From positions 1-64,000 of the forward strand of contig NZ_QZWF01000004.1 of NCBI RefSeq assembly GCF_004187715.1: DNA of 64,000 nucleotides. The letters are read 5' to 3'. The translations under genes and the position numbers were made by a program. The notes under the pieces were generated by a model that saw nothing but the letters and a program-made list of their open reading frames with translations, was not told the origin of the DNA and searched no databases. Source of the stretch: Streptomyces sp. F001 (GTDB lineage: Bacteria > Actinomycetota > Actinomycetes > Streptomycetales > Streptomycetaceae). How positions within the stretch are numbered: position 1 is the stretch's first letter; every line of letters begins with the position of its first letter. Shown here piece by piece: positions 34,119 to 42,461 of the stretch.

Positions 34119-34359
34119 GATCCAGCGTCAGGCTATCGCGCATCCGGGATCCCGGACGTCCGGGTCGGTGTGGCCCAGCCCACAGCACCACGAAAGGCGG
34201 CGGCCGCCCGTCCGGGAGAGGAGAGACGGGACGGCCGCCGTGTGGGGGTACCGTTGCCGGACTCCCGTGGGGGTACGGTTCGCGTGCCCAGGAATACGGC
34301 GGCCATTCCTCTGTCCCCCGGCCAATTTCCACCGGACGGGCTCGACTCGCTGACCTGCG

Positions 34360-35631
34360 TCAGTCCGTGCATCCCTCCTGTCCCGACGCCAGCGTCGTGC
34401 ACGCCGTCGCCTCGCCCGCGTCCCGCACCGCCACCATCGGCGTGTACGCGATGGCGTCGCCGGCGACCGTGATGGAGCCCTTCTGCTGGGCGTCGCCCGC
34501 GGTCACCTGGACCTCGTCACCCTGCGTCGCCTGGGTGATGCGCCCCCAGGCCGCCCCGCAGATCTTGCTGTAGCGGACCTCGACGACGGTCGTGCCCACG
34601 GTCGCCGTCTTGGCGGTGGTCACCAGGTCTCCGCTGCACCCCATGCTCTCCGCGTCCTTGCCGGTGCAGCTGTCGCCGCTGCACTTCACGCCCGGCGGCA
34701 GGTTGGCGTCGGTGGTGACGGACGGCGACGGGGAGGGCGACGCGTCGTTGTCCTTGTCGCCGTCGCCGCCGTTCATGAGGTAGAACGCGCCGGCGGCCAC
34801 GACGACCACGCCGACGGCTCCCGCGAGGAACATCGTCAGCCGGCGTCGGCCCGACGATCTGCCGGAGGCCGGGCGACCGCCCGACGGGGAGCGGCCGGAG
34901 CGGCCGGAGTGGCCGGCGGGGGTCGCCGACGGTGCGGCGCCGGTCCCGAATCCGGCACCGGCGCCGGTTCCTGCTCCGGCCCCGTTCTCGTTTCCGGTAC
35001 CTGCTCCGGCGCTACGACCGGCACCGGAGCCCGCTCCGGTGCGCGAACCCGCTCCGCGGCCGCCGGTCTGCGAGGGTCCCGCGTATCCCGCGAGCCCCCA
35101 CGAGTTGCCGCCCGGGGAAGCCCCCGGGCCGGCCGCCCGTGCGGTGCCCTCGCGTGCGTCCGCGTCGGACGCCGTGGGCTGCGGCGGCACCGTCGGGGAC
35201 ACGCCCGCCGGTCCCGCGATGCCGGGGGTCGCCGTCGCGCTGCCGCCCCGGCGGGCCGGTTTGCCGCCCTTGGCGTTCGCCGGGGGCGCCCCGAACTCGC
35301 CCAGTGCCGCACGGGCCTGGGAGATCCGTATCGCCTCCATGGTCATGTCGTGGCGCATCTCCGAACGGCTCCAGGCGCGCTCGGCGAGCTCCCACATCGT
35401 CGTCAGATGGATGGGATTGGTGCCGGTGACCTCGGCCAGGGCGACGATCGCACCCTTGGGCGCGAGCAGCCGGCCGTTGAGATAACGCTCCCAGGACGTC
35501 TTGCTGTAGCCCGTGCGGTCGGCCACCGCCGCGACGCTCAGGCCGCTGCGGTCCACGAGCCGCCGCAACTGGCTCGTGAACTCCCTGACCTGCGGATCGA
35601 GTTCGTCCGGCAAGGCCCTCCAACGAGGCAT
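34360..35631 (-). CDS. XRE-type HTH protein with a membrane helix and a secreted DUF2690 domain
   Basis: 423 residues from ATG 35631. Residues ~10-75 form a helix-turn-helix (FTSQLRRLVDRSGLSVAAVA, then DRTGYSKTSWERYLNGR). A long Gly/Ala/Ser/Thr linker (about 110-250, with many GAGAGTG repeats) leads to one membrane helix (TMFLAGAVGVVVVAAGAFYL) and an extracytoplasmic DUF2690 domain: VKCSGDSCTGKDAESMGCSG, then RYSKICGAAWGRITQATQGD, with four or five Cys. DUF2690 is known from many actinobacterial membrane regulators. A one-component transmembrane sensor is a reasonable inference, though no signal or target is known. Confidence 0.85.
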   Translation of the reverse strand: MPRWRALPDELDPQVREFTSQLRRLVDRSGLSVAAVADRTGYSKTSWERYLNGRLLAPKGAIVALAEVTGTNPIHLTTMWELAERAWSRSEMRHDMTMEAIRISQARAALGEFGAPPANAKGGKPARRGGSATATPGIAGPAGVSPTVPPQPTASDADAREGTARAAGPGASPGGNSWGLAGYAGPSQTGGRGAGSRTGAGSGAGRSAGAGTGNENGAGAGTGAGAGFGTGAAPSATPAGHSGRSGRSPSGGRPASGRSSGRRRLTMFLAGAVGVVVVAAGAFYLMNGGDGDKDNDASPSPSPSVTTDANLPPGVKCSGDSCTGKDAESMGCSGDLVTTAKTATVGTTVVEVRYSKICGAAWGRITQATQGDEVQVTAGDAQQKGSITVAGDAIAYTPMVAVRDAGEATACTTLASGQEGCTD

Positions 35632-36145
35632 TGCTTCCCCCTCTTCCCCCCGGTTCGTGCTGGTTCTTCCCCCGCGCGTGCTGCCCTCTGCCGAGTCCCC
35701 GTTCTGGCTACCCACAGGGATGCGCCCGGTCAGGATCTCAGTTCCCGGGGTGGGGGCGCACGGGGGCGTTGGCGCCGCGGGCATGCACCGTTGCACGCCC
35801 GCTGGCCCGCGGTCCAGCTCGGGACGTCCCGGACCGTCCCGATTGGGCAGATTAGCCCCGCTGTGCAGCGCCTTGGTCCCGGATCCCGGAACTGTCAATA
35901 CATCGACACAACGGACACACACCGGTGACCTCGGGCGCCCCAGCGGTGCCGCTCCCACCCAGACGCAACCGCGCCGAGGACGCCGAGGACTGTGGCAGGG
36001 CGCGGACACGGTAGCGGAACGGTCACCTCCGAGCCACAGCGTACGGACAGCTGTTGAACAGCCCGTTCGCCGTGCGGGAGTTTGAGTGCGGCGGCGGCCC
36101 GTCCTTGCTCGGGGGAGGGGACGGGTCGTCGTCGCGCCGAGCGTC
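35632..36145 (-). other. Gene-free region upstream of the XRE/DUF2690 gene
   Basis: 514 bases between the DUF3017 gene stop and the HTH gene start, both on the minus strand. A TTGACA hexamer (minus strand, about 35902-35897) and a short hairpin with arms CCCGTCC/GGACGGG just after the DUF3017 gene (about 36098-36127) are the only signals I can point to. Its length suggests a separate promoter for the HTH gene. Confidence 0.45.
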
Positions 36146-36640
36146 TCAGCTGTCCACCGTGAAGTGCAGTGCGTCCTTCAGGAAGGGGACCTTCAGCAGC
36201 GGGTCCGGCTGCGCCATCAACGCCAGCAGCACGATCGCGAGGCCAAGCACGCTGTAGGTCACGATGTCCGTAAAACGGGACCGTACGGCGAGCATGCCGA
36301 CGCTGGGCAGGAGCCACCGCAGCACCGCCCCGGCCAGCAGGGCGCCGCCGATCACCAGCGTGCCGGCGCGGAAGACGTCGAGCGCGGTGATCAGCAGGCC
36401 GGTGCCGACCAGGCCGAGGACGAGGAGGACGGGCCACTGCCGGGCGGGCGCGGGCGCGTCACCGCGTGCGGCGCGGCCACCGCCCTCGGGGCGCGCCGTG
36501 TCCCGCGTGAACAGTGGGAAGCGGCGGGTGGTCCGCCGGGGCAGGCCCTCGGCGTCCGGCGCGCTCACCGGGTCCCGGACCTCGATCTCCTCCGCCCCGG
36601 CAGTGTCCTCCGCCCTGCGGGCGGCATCCTCAGCCGACAC
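36146..36640 (-). CDS. DUF3017 membrane protein
   Basis: 164 residues from GTG 36640. An acidic/basic cytoplasmic N-terminus (~65 residues) is followed by three membrane helices: PVLLVLGLVGTGLLITALDV, GTLVIGGALLAGAVLRWLLP and IVTYSVLGLAIVLLALMAQP. The RAGTLVIGGALL...RWLLP...LAVRSR pattern is the DUF3017 core. Its start overlaps the end of folD by 11 bp, a conserved arrangement in Streptomyces, so it is translated from the folD message. Function unknown. Confidence 0.88.
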   Translation of the reverse strand: MSAEDAARRAEDTAGAEEIEVRDPVSAPDAEGLPRRTTRRFPLFTRDTARPEGGGRAARGDAPAPARQWPVLLVLGLVGTGLLITALDVFRAGTLVIGGALLAGAVLRWLLPSVGMLAVRSRFTDIVTYSVLGLAIVLLALMAQPDPLLKVPFLKDALHFTVDS

Positions 36641-37484
36641 TGCGCTCCGCCGCCTCGACCACGTTGACGAGCAGCTGGGCCCGGGTCATCGGGCCGACGC
36701 CGCCGGGGTTGGGGGAGACCCAGCCGGCGACCTCGGCGACGCCGGGGTGGACATCGCCGACGATCTTGCCCTCGGCGCTGCGGGAGACGCCGACGTCGAG
36801 GACGGCCGCGCCCGGCTTGACGTCCTCGGGCCGGATCAGGTGGGCCGAACCGGCTGCGGCGACGATGATGTCCGCGCGGCGCAGGTGGGCCGACAGGTCA
36901 CGGGTGCCGGTGTGGCACTGGGTCACCGTCGCGTTCTCGCTGCGCCGGGTGAGCAGCAGCGGCATCGGGCGCCCGATGGTCACCCCGCGGCCGACGACCA
37001 CGACCTCGGCACCCTTGATCTCCACGCCGTAGCGGCGCAGCAGGGTCAGCACACCGTTCGGCGTGCAGGGCAGCGGCGCCGGCTCGTTCAGGACCAGCCG
37101 CCCGAGGTTCATCGGGTGCAGCCCGTCCGCGTCCTTGTCGGGGTCCATGAGTTCGAGGATGCGGTTCTCGTCGATGCCCTTGGGGAGCGGCAGTTGGACG
37201 ATGTAGCCGGTACAGGCCGGGTCCTCGTTCAGTTCCCGTACGACCGCCTCGATCTCGTCCTGCGTCGCCGTGCCGGGCAGTTCGCGCTGGATGGAGGCGA
37301 TACCGACCTCGGCGCAGTCGCGGTGCTTTCCGGCGACGTACTTCTGACTGCCGGGGTCGTCCCCGACGAGGATCGTGCCGAGGCCGGGCGTGACGCCCTT
37401 CTCCTTCAGCGCCGCCACGCGGGCGGTCAGATCGGACTTGATCGCGGCTGCAGTGGCCTTGCCATCGAGAATCTGGGCGGTCAT
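36630..37484 (-). CDS. folD: Bifunctional methylene-THF dehydrogenase/methenyl-THF cyclohydrolase
   Basis: 284 residues from ATG 37484. It interconverts 5,10-methylene-, methenyl- and 10-formyl-THF, supplying one-carbon units to purH and purN and linking to glyA, all present in this window. The catalytic lysine region is YVAGKHRDCAEVGI, the folate loop is YIVQLPLPKGIDE, and the NADP site VVVVGRGVTIGRPM. A three-codon N-terminal extension (MGFMTAQ) is possible. I looked for a ZTP riboswitch in the leader and did not find one; the leader instead carries 12-nt repeats. Confidence 0.96.
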   Translation of the reverse strand: MTAQILDGKATAAAIKSDLTARVAALKEKGVTPGLGTILVGDDPGSQKYVAGKHRDCAEVGIASIQRELPGTATQDEIEAVVRELNEDPACTGYIVQLPLPKGIDENRILELMDPDKDADGLHPMNLGRLVLNEPAPLPCTPNGVLTLLRRYGVEIKGAEVVVVGRGVTIGRPMPLLLTRRSENATVTQCHTGTRDLSAHLRRADIIVAAAGSAHLIRPEDVKPGAAVLDVGVSRSAEGKIVGDVHPGVAEVAGWVSPNPGGVGPMTRAQLLVNVVEAAERSVG

Positions 37485-37556
37485 GAACCCCATCCTCCCG
37501 GATGACCGGGTCCCGGTTCCAATCCGGGTACTCCGGAGCCCGTCCCGCCGTAGGCC

Positions 37557-37615
37557 CTCATGGTCCCCTGACGAATCAACTCATGAATCCCGTCATGAAT
37601 CCCCTCATGGTCCCC
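37557..37615 (-). repeat. 12-nt tandem repeats in the folD leader
   Basis: Five degenerate 12-base units on the plus strand, the clearest being CTCATGAATCCC (37580-37591), GTCATGAATCCC (37592-37603) and CTCATGGTCCCC (37604-37615). They lie 75-130 bases upstream of folD within the 321-bp gap 37485-37805, which has no gene. Confidence 0.6.
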
Positions 37616-37805
37616 CATGATCGATGATGTTGCACTTGCACAACACATCCGGAATGCGGCTGGACAAGCCGACGGTGGCTGAAGAACGATTGTCGGAACA
37701 GTGCCGCGGGCAGTACCGGGGGGACGAACCGCATCTGTAGAACCTTCCTCCGAATCCGGCCGCGCCTCGTCCCCGCACTCCAGGTAAAACGGAGGAAAGA
37801 CCGCC

Positions 37806-38419
37806 ATGAGTTTCGGCGACCCGAACAACCCCTATGGGCACGGGCAGCCGCCCCAGCAGCCCCAGGCCCCCGCTCCCGGTTACGGCTACCCCAGCAGACG
37901 CCGCCCGGCGCCCCGCCGCAGGGCTACGGATACCCGGCGGCCCCGCCCGTCCAGCAGCCGTACGGCGGCGGTTACATGCCCGGCGCTCCCGCGCAGATGC
38001 CGGGCATCACCCGCGCCTCGCAGATCATGCTCGGTGTGATCGCGCTGGCCCATGCGGTCATCGCCGTGCTGTACGGGGTCGCGCTCGGCCAGTGGGACGA
38101 GACCATGGCCGAGGCGGGTGTCACCGGTGACTCCGAGGCGGAGGCGATCGCCGATCTGGGCAAGGGCGTCGTCGTCTTCTTCCTCGGTCTCGCCACCGTG
38201 TTCGCGATCCTCGGTCTGGTGCTGCTGCTCCAGTACGCCAAGGGTGGCAACGGTGTCCGCGTCTGCTCGATCGTCTACGGTTCGTTCGCGATCGTCACGG
38301 GCATCTTCATGATCGCGGCCTATGGCATCGGCCTGATCATCATCGCGATCTCCATCCTGGTGATCGTCTTCTCCGCGAAGCGCGCCAGCGCCGAGTGGTT
38401 CCGCCGCCCGCGCTACTGA
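37806..38419 (+). pseudogene. Proline-rich membrane protein (DUF4064-like), frameshifted
   Basis: The N-terminus MSFGDPNNPYGHGQPPQQPQ (ATG 37806) breaks after GYGYP; the rest is in another frame: QQTPPGAPPQGYGYPAAPPV, then MPGITRASQIMLGVIALAHA and helices VVFFLGLATVFAILGLVLLL and IVTGIFMIAAYGIGLIIIAI. One missing C in the CCCC run at 37889-37892 explains the break. Repaired, it is a ~205-residue protein with a Pro/Gly/Tyr-rich cytoplasmic head and four membrane helices, a common Streptomyces type of unknown function. A shorter protein could start at ATG 37976. Confidence 0.75.
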
Positions 38420-38458
38420 GCCGCCGGCCGACGGAACGGTTCGCGCCATTCACACCGA

Positions 38459-38497
38459 GGGCCGTGTCCCACCCGTGCAAGGGTGGGGACACGGCCC
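38459..38497. terminator. Hairpin after the DUF4064-like gene
   Basis: GGGCCGTGTCCCACCC (38459-38474) pairs with GGGTGGGGACACGGCCC (38481-38497) except for one C missing from the left arm; loop of six bases. It lies 40 bp after the stop codon. The missing C fits the pattern of homopolymer indels in this window. Confidence 0.75.
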
Positions 38498-38560
38498 TGG
38501 TGCGTTCCCCGACACACCGAGTCCCGGACACCCTTCCTCCCTTCTCGGGGCAATCGCTTA

Positions 38561-38588
38561 CCCTCCCCCAGGTTGGACTGGGGGAGGG
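38561..38588. repeat. CCCTCCCCCAG hairpin in the leader of the FHA gene
   Basis: CCCTCCCCCAG (38561-38571), six-base loop, CTGGGGGAGGG (38578-38588): a perfect 11-bp stem ending 34 bases before the FHA gene start. Similar CTCCCCC/GGGGGAG hairpins are frequent between Streptomyces genes. It could attenuate read-through or stabilise the leader. Confidence 0.6.
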
Positions 38589-38621
38589 TGGCCCTCATGG
38601 ATTGGGCGAGGGGACAAGTCC

Positions 38622-39362
38622 ATGTACAGCGTCATCGTCGTGCCTCCGGCATGCGCACGTCCGGACGGACAGATCAGGATCGGCACAGGTGAGCGGCTCG
38701 CGTTCGGCAGGGAGGAGACGGGCGGCGGGCTCACCATCGCGCACGGGGGAGTCCCCCGGATCGCCGGGGAGATCACCGCTCAGGGCACCTTCTGGCTGCT
38801 GAGCAACCGCAGCGAGGACCAGACCTACGTCGTGGAGAACCCGGAGGGCGCCGGCGAACACATCAAGGTCACCCCCGGCAGGGTCGACGCCCCCGTGCCC
38901 TTCGAGTTCTCGCGCGTCGTCCTGCCCGCCGCGGGCGACCTGCTCACCTTCGACGTCTGGGCGCCGCGCCACACCTTCCGCAGCGTTGCCCGGCACGGGC
39001 TCGCCGGAGCCGTCACCGCACCGGCGTTCACCCTCGACCGCACCAAGCGGTACTTCGCGGTCCTGGCCGCCCTGTGCGAGCCCCGGCTGCGCGGCGAACC
39101 GCACGCCCCGCTCCCCGCGGTCGAGCAACTGGTGGAGCGGCTGCGCCCGGCATGGCCTGCGGTCAGCCGGTCCGCGGTCTACTGGAACATCGACTACCTC
39201 GCTCTCAAGCTGCGGCTACGGCCGGGCCCGGACACGGCGGAACCCGGCCGGCGCGTCAACGGCAAGAAGGAGTCCCTGGTCTCCCTCGCCCTCCGCTTCG
39301 ACCTGGTCCGCGAGGACGACCTCATCGTGCTGACCGCGCCCGCGAGCGAGGTGTGCCGATGA
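38622..39362 (+). CDS. FHA-domain protein with C-terminal winged-helix segment, kinase partner
   Basis: 246 residues from ATG 38622, eight bases after GAGGGGAC. The first ~110 residues fit an FHA phosphothreonine-binding fold: RLAFGREETGGGLTIAHGGV (Gly-Arg and His/Ser region), PRIAGEI and the NRS turn in TFWLLSNRSEDQTYVVENPE. The C-terminal ~110 residues (LDRTKRYFAVLAALCEPRLR to SAVYWNIDYLALKLRLRP) look like a winged helix found in similar Streptomyces FHA proteins. It overlaps the kinase gene by ATGA, so the two are translated together; it is probably a substrate or docking partner of that kinase. Confidence 0.75.
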   Translation: MYSVIVVPPACARPDGQIRIGTGERLAFGREETGGGLTIAHGGVPRIAGEITAQGTFWLLSNRSEDQTYVVENPEGAGEHIKVTPGRVDAPVPFEFSRVVLPAAGDLLTFDVWAPRHTFRSVARHGLAGAVTAPAFTLDRTKRYFAVLAALCEPRLRGEPHAPLPAVEQLVERLRPAWPAVSRSAVYWNIDYLALKLRLRPGPDTAEPGRRVNGKKESLVSLALRFDLVREDDLIVLTAPASEVCR

Positions 39363-40807
39363 GCGACGAGCAGTCGTACGCCGTCCTCGTCCCCAAGGGT
39401 TACCGGGTCGGGGAGTGGGAGGTCCGTGAACCGCTCGCCTCGGGTGCGTTCGCCACCGTCTACGCGGGACGCCGTACCACCGGCGAACCCCGTACCGCCG
39501 CCCTGAAGTTCCTCCCCACCGGCACCCGCACCCCCCGCCAACTCCGCCACCTGCGCGAACTGGCCGAGCGGGAGATCGAGTTCCTCGGACGCCTGCAGTC
39601 GCCGCGGCTGATCCGGATGTACGACACCCTCACCGTCGACGACCCCGAACACCCGGATCTCGACGGCGCCACCGTCCTCGTACTGGAACAGGCCGAGGGA
39701 TCCCTGGACGCCGTACCGACCAAGGATCCCGGCTCCCTGCTCGCGCAGACCTGCGAGGGTCTGGCCCAACTGCACCACGCCGGCTGGGTGCACGGCGATC
39801 TCAAGCCCGCCAACGTCCTGTTGATGAAGGACGGTTCGGTACGGCTGGCCGACTTCGGCATGGCGGCCGAGCTGGAAGGCACGCACGCCTACGCCCCCGC
39901 CTTCGCGACCCCCGACTACACGCCGCCGGAGCTGCTCTGGCCGGAGGTGGACGAGCGGGGGACGCGGATCCGGCCCTCCGCCGACGTGTGGGCCTTCGGG
40001 GTCCTCGCCCATGTCGTCCTGACCGGCACTTTCCCGCTGCCGGGCGGGACGACGGAGGCCCGCAGCGACGCGGCGATGCGGTATGCGCGGGGTGCGGAGG
40101 AGCTGCGCCTGTCCGCCGAACTCCCGGACACCTGGCGGGAGATCATCCGGGACTGTCTGGCCCGTACGCACGCCGAGCGCGTCGGCACCGAGGCGTTGTT
40201 ACGCCGGGTGGAGGCGGCGGCCGGGGTCGCCCGCTCACCTCGCCCGCCGAAGCGGCGCCGCCCCTTCTGGCGCCACCACCCCGTCCTGGCCGGGGTCCTC
40301 ACCACCCTCCTCGTGGTCACGACCGGGCTCGGGATCACGGCCGGCATCGCCCACCACCAGGCGACCCGGTACGACGGCACTCCGGTGTACGAGGCGGTGG
40401 CCGTACCCGACGCGTCATCGTCCGGCTACGGCTACGACCGCTGCCCGGCCGACAGCGTCTGCTTCTTCAGCGAGCACTACGGCAACGGGAAGATGTGCCA
40501 CTGGCAGGACAGCGACCCGGACTGGCAGTCGGGCGACAAGACGTGCGCGTGGGCCGCGCACAGCCCCGTACGGTCGGTCTTCAACAACATCGCGGACAGC
40601 CGTGACCTCGACGGTGTCGTGTACTTCCGCGGCACCGACTACAACGCCGCCGGCTTCGACCGCCGCCGCAGCGCACAGCGCACCGGCTGCACCGGCGTGA
40701 ACAGCCAGGGGAACCTGGCGGGCACGTACGCCCCGCTGTCGCACAAGGTGGTCGGCAGTTGCACCTACAGTCCGTCGCTGTGGGGTGTGCTGCGCTCGCT
40801 CTTCTGA
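39359..40807 (+). CDS. Membrane Ser/Thr protein kinase with extracellular I36/crystallin-like domain; contains a TTA codon
   Basis: 482 residues. Kinase landmarks: glycine loop PLASGAFATVYAG, Lys50 in AALKFLP, H145-G-D147 in VHGDLKPANVLL (HGD in place of HRD), D165-F-G and the TPPE in DYTPPELLW. One membrane helix (308-330, LAGVLTTLLVVTTGLGITAG) leads to an extracellular domain with YDRCPADSVCFFSEHYGNGK and MCHWQDSDPDW, resembling the peptidase-inhibitor I36/beta-gamma-crystallin family. There is no PASTA repeat. Leu281 is encoded by TTA (40199-40201), so translation should depend on the bldA tRNA. The 3' end overlaps the convergent ArsR gene by 43 bp. Confidence 0.9.
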   Translation: MSDEQSYAVLVPKGYRVGEWEVREPLASGAFATVYAGRRTTGEPRTAALKFLPTGTRTPRQLRHLRELAEREIEFLGRLQSPRLIRMYDTLTVDDPEHPDLDGATVLVLEQAEGSLDAVPTKDPGSLLAQTCEGLAQLHHAGWVHGDLKPANVLLMKDGSVRLADFGMAAELEGTHAYAPAFATPDYTPPELLWPEVDERGTRIRPSADVWAFGVLAHVVLTGTFPLPGGTTEARSDAAMRYARGAEELRLSAELPDTWREIIRDCLARTHAERVGTEALLRRVEAAAGVARSPRPPKRRRPFWRHHPVLAGVLTTLLVVTTGLGITAGIAHHQATRYDGTPVYEAVAVPDASSSGYGYDRCPADSVCFFSEHYGNGKMCHWQDSDPDWQSGDKTCAWAAHSPVRSVFNNIADSRDLDGVVYFRGTDYNAAGFDRRRSAQRTGCTGVNSQGNLAGTYAPLSHKVVGSCTYSPSLWGVLRSLF

Positions 40808-41775
40808 GCCCGCAACAGCGCCGCCCCCATGGGGGTGAGTGTGTGCAGTACGGACGCGCCGTGCCGTCCGCTGGTGATGAGTCCGGCGTCTCTCAAGACC
40901 GTCGCATGGCGGCTGGCGGAGGACGCGGAGACGCCGATGGCGCGCGCGATCTCCCCGGTCGTGGCGCCGTGGGCGACGGCGTACAGGGCCGCGGCGCGCG
41001 CCCGGCCGAGGAGGGCGGTCAAGGGGGCCCGCGACAGGGGTGGCGCCTGCGGCTCGTGGTCGAGCGGATAGACCAGTACGGGGGGCAGGCCCGGGTCGGC
41101 GAAGGAGATCGGCCGCTGGAGGAGGAAGTACGCCGGGACGAACAGCACTCCGCGGCCGTCCAGATACAGATCCCGGTCGACGGTGGGGTTGTACTGGGCG
41201 TACAGAACGGGCCGCTCCCAGCGCACCCAGGGCGCAAGCCCGGCGAGCATCCCCTCCACCCCGCCGTCCATCAACTCCCGGGCCCGCGCCGCCCGTTCCG
41301 CCTCGATACGGGCCCGGACCTGGTGCTCGTACGGCGCGATGGCAACGTCGTGATAGGCGCGCAGCAGCCGCACCAGCTCCTCACGGGCCGCCCGCTCGGC
41401 CAGCCGCGCAGTCCACGCGGGCGCCCCGACGATCCGGTGGAGGCGGGCGACCTCGGCCCGGACCCGGCGGGCGGGGGTGGCGAGGATGGCTTCGAGACCG
41501 GCGTCCAGCCCTTCCGTGGTGGCCTGGTACGGCGTCAGGAAGTCGGGAAAGTAGGCGGCTCTCCGGTACACCGGTATGAGCATGCTGCGCACCGCCCGCT
41601 CCAGCCCCTTCTCCTGGAGCCGTCGCCGGGTGGTGCGGTACCACTCGGCGTGGGCCCAGCGGCCCTGCCGGGTCTGGAGCCGGTGCAGGCTGGTGGCGAT
41701 GTCCCACAGCGGGTCGGACGCGGTGCTGAACCTGGTCCTGGCCAGGTCGGCATCGCTGAAGTGGACGCGGAGCAT
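40765..41775 (-). CDS. ArsR-type HTH regulator with N-terminal DUF5937-like domain
   Basis: 336 residues. Unusually the winged helix is at the C-terminus (LLGRARAAALYAVAHGATTG, then EIARAIGVSASSASRHATVL and RDAGLITSGRHGASVLHTLT), while residues 1-240 form a large helical domain (MLRVHFSDADLARTRFSTAS, WDIATSLHRLQTRQGRWAH). This arrangement occurs widely in Streptomyces and its ligand is unknown. Its promoter region carries a 24-bp inverted repeat that is a probable self-operator, and a small membrane protein gene diverges from it. Confidence 0.85.
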   Translation of the reverse strand: MLRVHFSDADLARTRFSTASDPLWDIATSLHRLQTRQGRWAHAEWYRTTRRRLQEKGLERAVRSMLIPVYRRAAYFPDFLTPYQATTEGLDAGLEAILATPARRVRAEVARLHRIVGAPAWTARLAERAAREELVRLLRAYHDVAIAPYEHQVRARIEAERAARARELMDGGVEGMLAGLAPWVRWERPVLYAQYNPTVDRDLYLDGRGVLFVPAYFLLQRPISFADPGLPPVLVYPLDHEPQAPPLSRAPLTALLGRARAAALYAVAHGATTGEIARAIGVSASSASRHATVLRDAGLITSGRHGASVLHTLTPMGAALLRAQKSERSTPHSDGL

Positions 41776-41798
41776 GTCGTTCTCCCCCGATGAACTCA

Positions 41799-41822
41799 GC
41801 TGTTGCGTTCAGCTGCAACAGC
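41799..41822. promoter_or_regulatory. Probable operator of the ArsR-type regulator
   Basis: GCTGTTGC (41799-41806) and GCAACAGC (41815-41822), a perfect 8-bp inverted repeat with an 8-base centre, starting 24 bases upstream of the regulator's ATG (41775). Overlapping direct TCAGCTG copies add to the symmetry. Confidence 0.6.
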
Positions 41823-41860
41823 ATGGCCGCACGCGGCGGCGCGGGGCAACATCGGGGTGA

Positions 41861-42358
41861 ATGGCTTCAGGCGCCCCGCCGTTCTCCGCCTCCGCCACCA
41901 TGGCCGGGGCACCACCCGGAGAACGGCGGGGCGAACTGGACGGAGGGGCCGTGCTGCTGGGGTTGGGCATCTTCTTCGCGGTGACCGGCGCACTGGCGGC
42001 CCTGCTCGCGAGCCCGCGGTCCCGGCGTGAACGCCGTCTGCGCAAGCACGGCCGGCTGGCCACCGCGATCTGCCGCGAGCACCTCAACCCCGCCGAGCCC
42101 GAGGGCCCGATGCGGATCCGCTGCGGCTTCCGGGTGGAGCCACACCGAGGGGAGTACCGCGCCGTCGTCCGGACACGCGAGAGCATTCCCCAGGTCGGCG
42201 CGGAGCTCAGGATCGTCTACGACCCCCAGGACCCGGCCTACGCCGAGAACCTCGACTACATGACCACGGCGTCCTTCGGCCGCGGGGACCTCATCGTCGC
42301 GGCGCTGTGGATCGTCATGTACCTCATGGCCGCGTCCTGCGTCGCGACAGCCGACTGA
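41861..42358 (+). CDS. DUF3592-like membrane protein
   Basis: 165 residues. One membrane helix near residue 35 (GGAVLLGLGIFFAVTGALAA), an extracytoplasmic or cytoplasmic beta-rich middle containing TAICREHLNPAEPEGPMRIR and QVGAELRIVYDPQDPAYAEN, and a second helix near the C-terminus (GDLIVAALWIVMYLMAASCV). The 'vG..l.v.YdP.dP..a' block is the hallmark of DUF3592 proteins, whose function is unknown. It diverges from the ArsR-type regulator. Confidence 0.7.
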   Translation: MASGAPPFSASATMAGAPPGERRGELDGGAVLLGLGIFFAVTGALAALLASPRSRRERRLRKHGRLATAICREHLNPAEPEGPMRIRCGFRVEPHRGEYRAVVRTRESIPQVGAELRIVYDPQDPAYAENLDYMTTASFGRGDLIVAALWIVMYLMAASCVATAD

Positions 42359-42422
42359 GGACGGAACTGCGGCACCCCGGGCGGGCAGCGGTTGCAGCTG
42401 ACGCCGGCCCGCGGCACCGCTC

Positions 42423-42449
42423 GGCCCGCCGGTCACCGACCGGCGGGCC
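42423..42449. terminator. Bidirectional hairpin with a 12-bp perfect stem
   Basis: GGCCCGCCGGTC (42423-42434), loop ACC, GACCGGCGGGCC (42438-42449), followed by TTCGCG on the plus strand. It separates the convergent DUF3592-like gene (ends 42358) and secreted protein gene (ends 42462). Confidence 0.9.
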
Positions 42450-42461
42450 TTCGCGCTCGCA

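Noticed and set aside
37485..37805. ZTP riboswitch in front of folD
   Set aside because: Neither the GTGACTGGCG nor the GCCTGGGC block is present on the minus strand.
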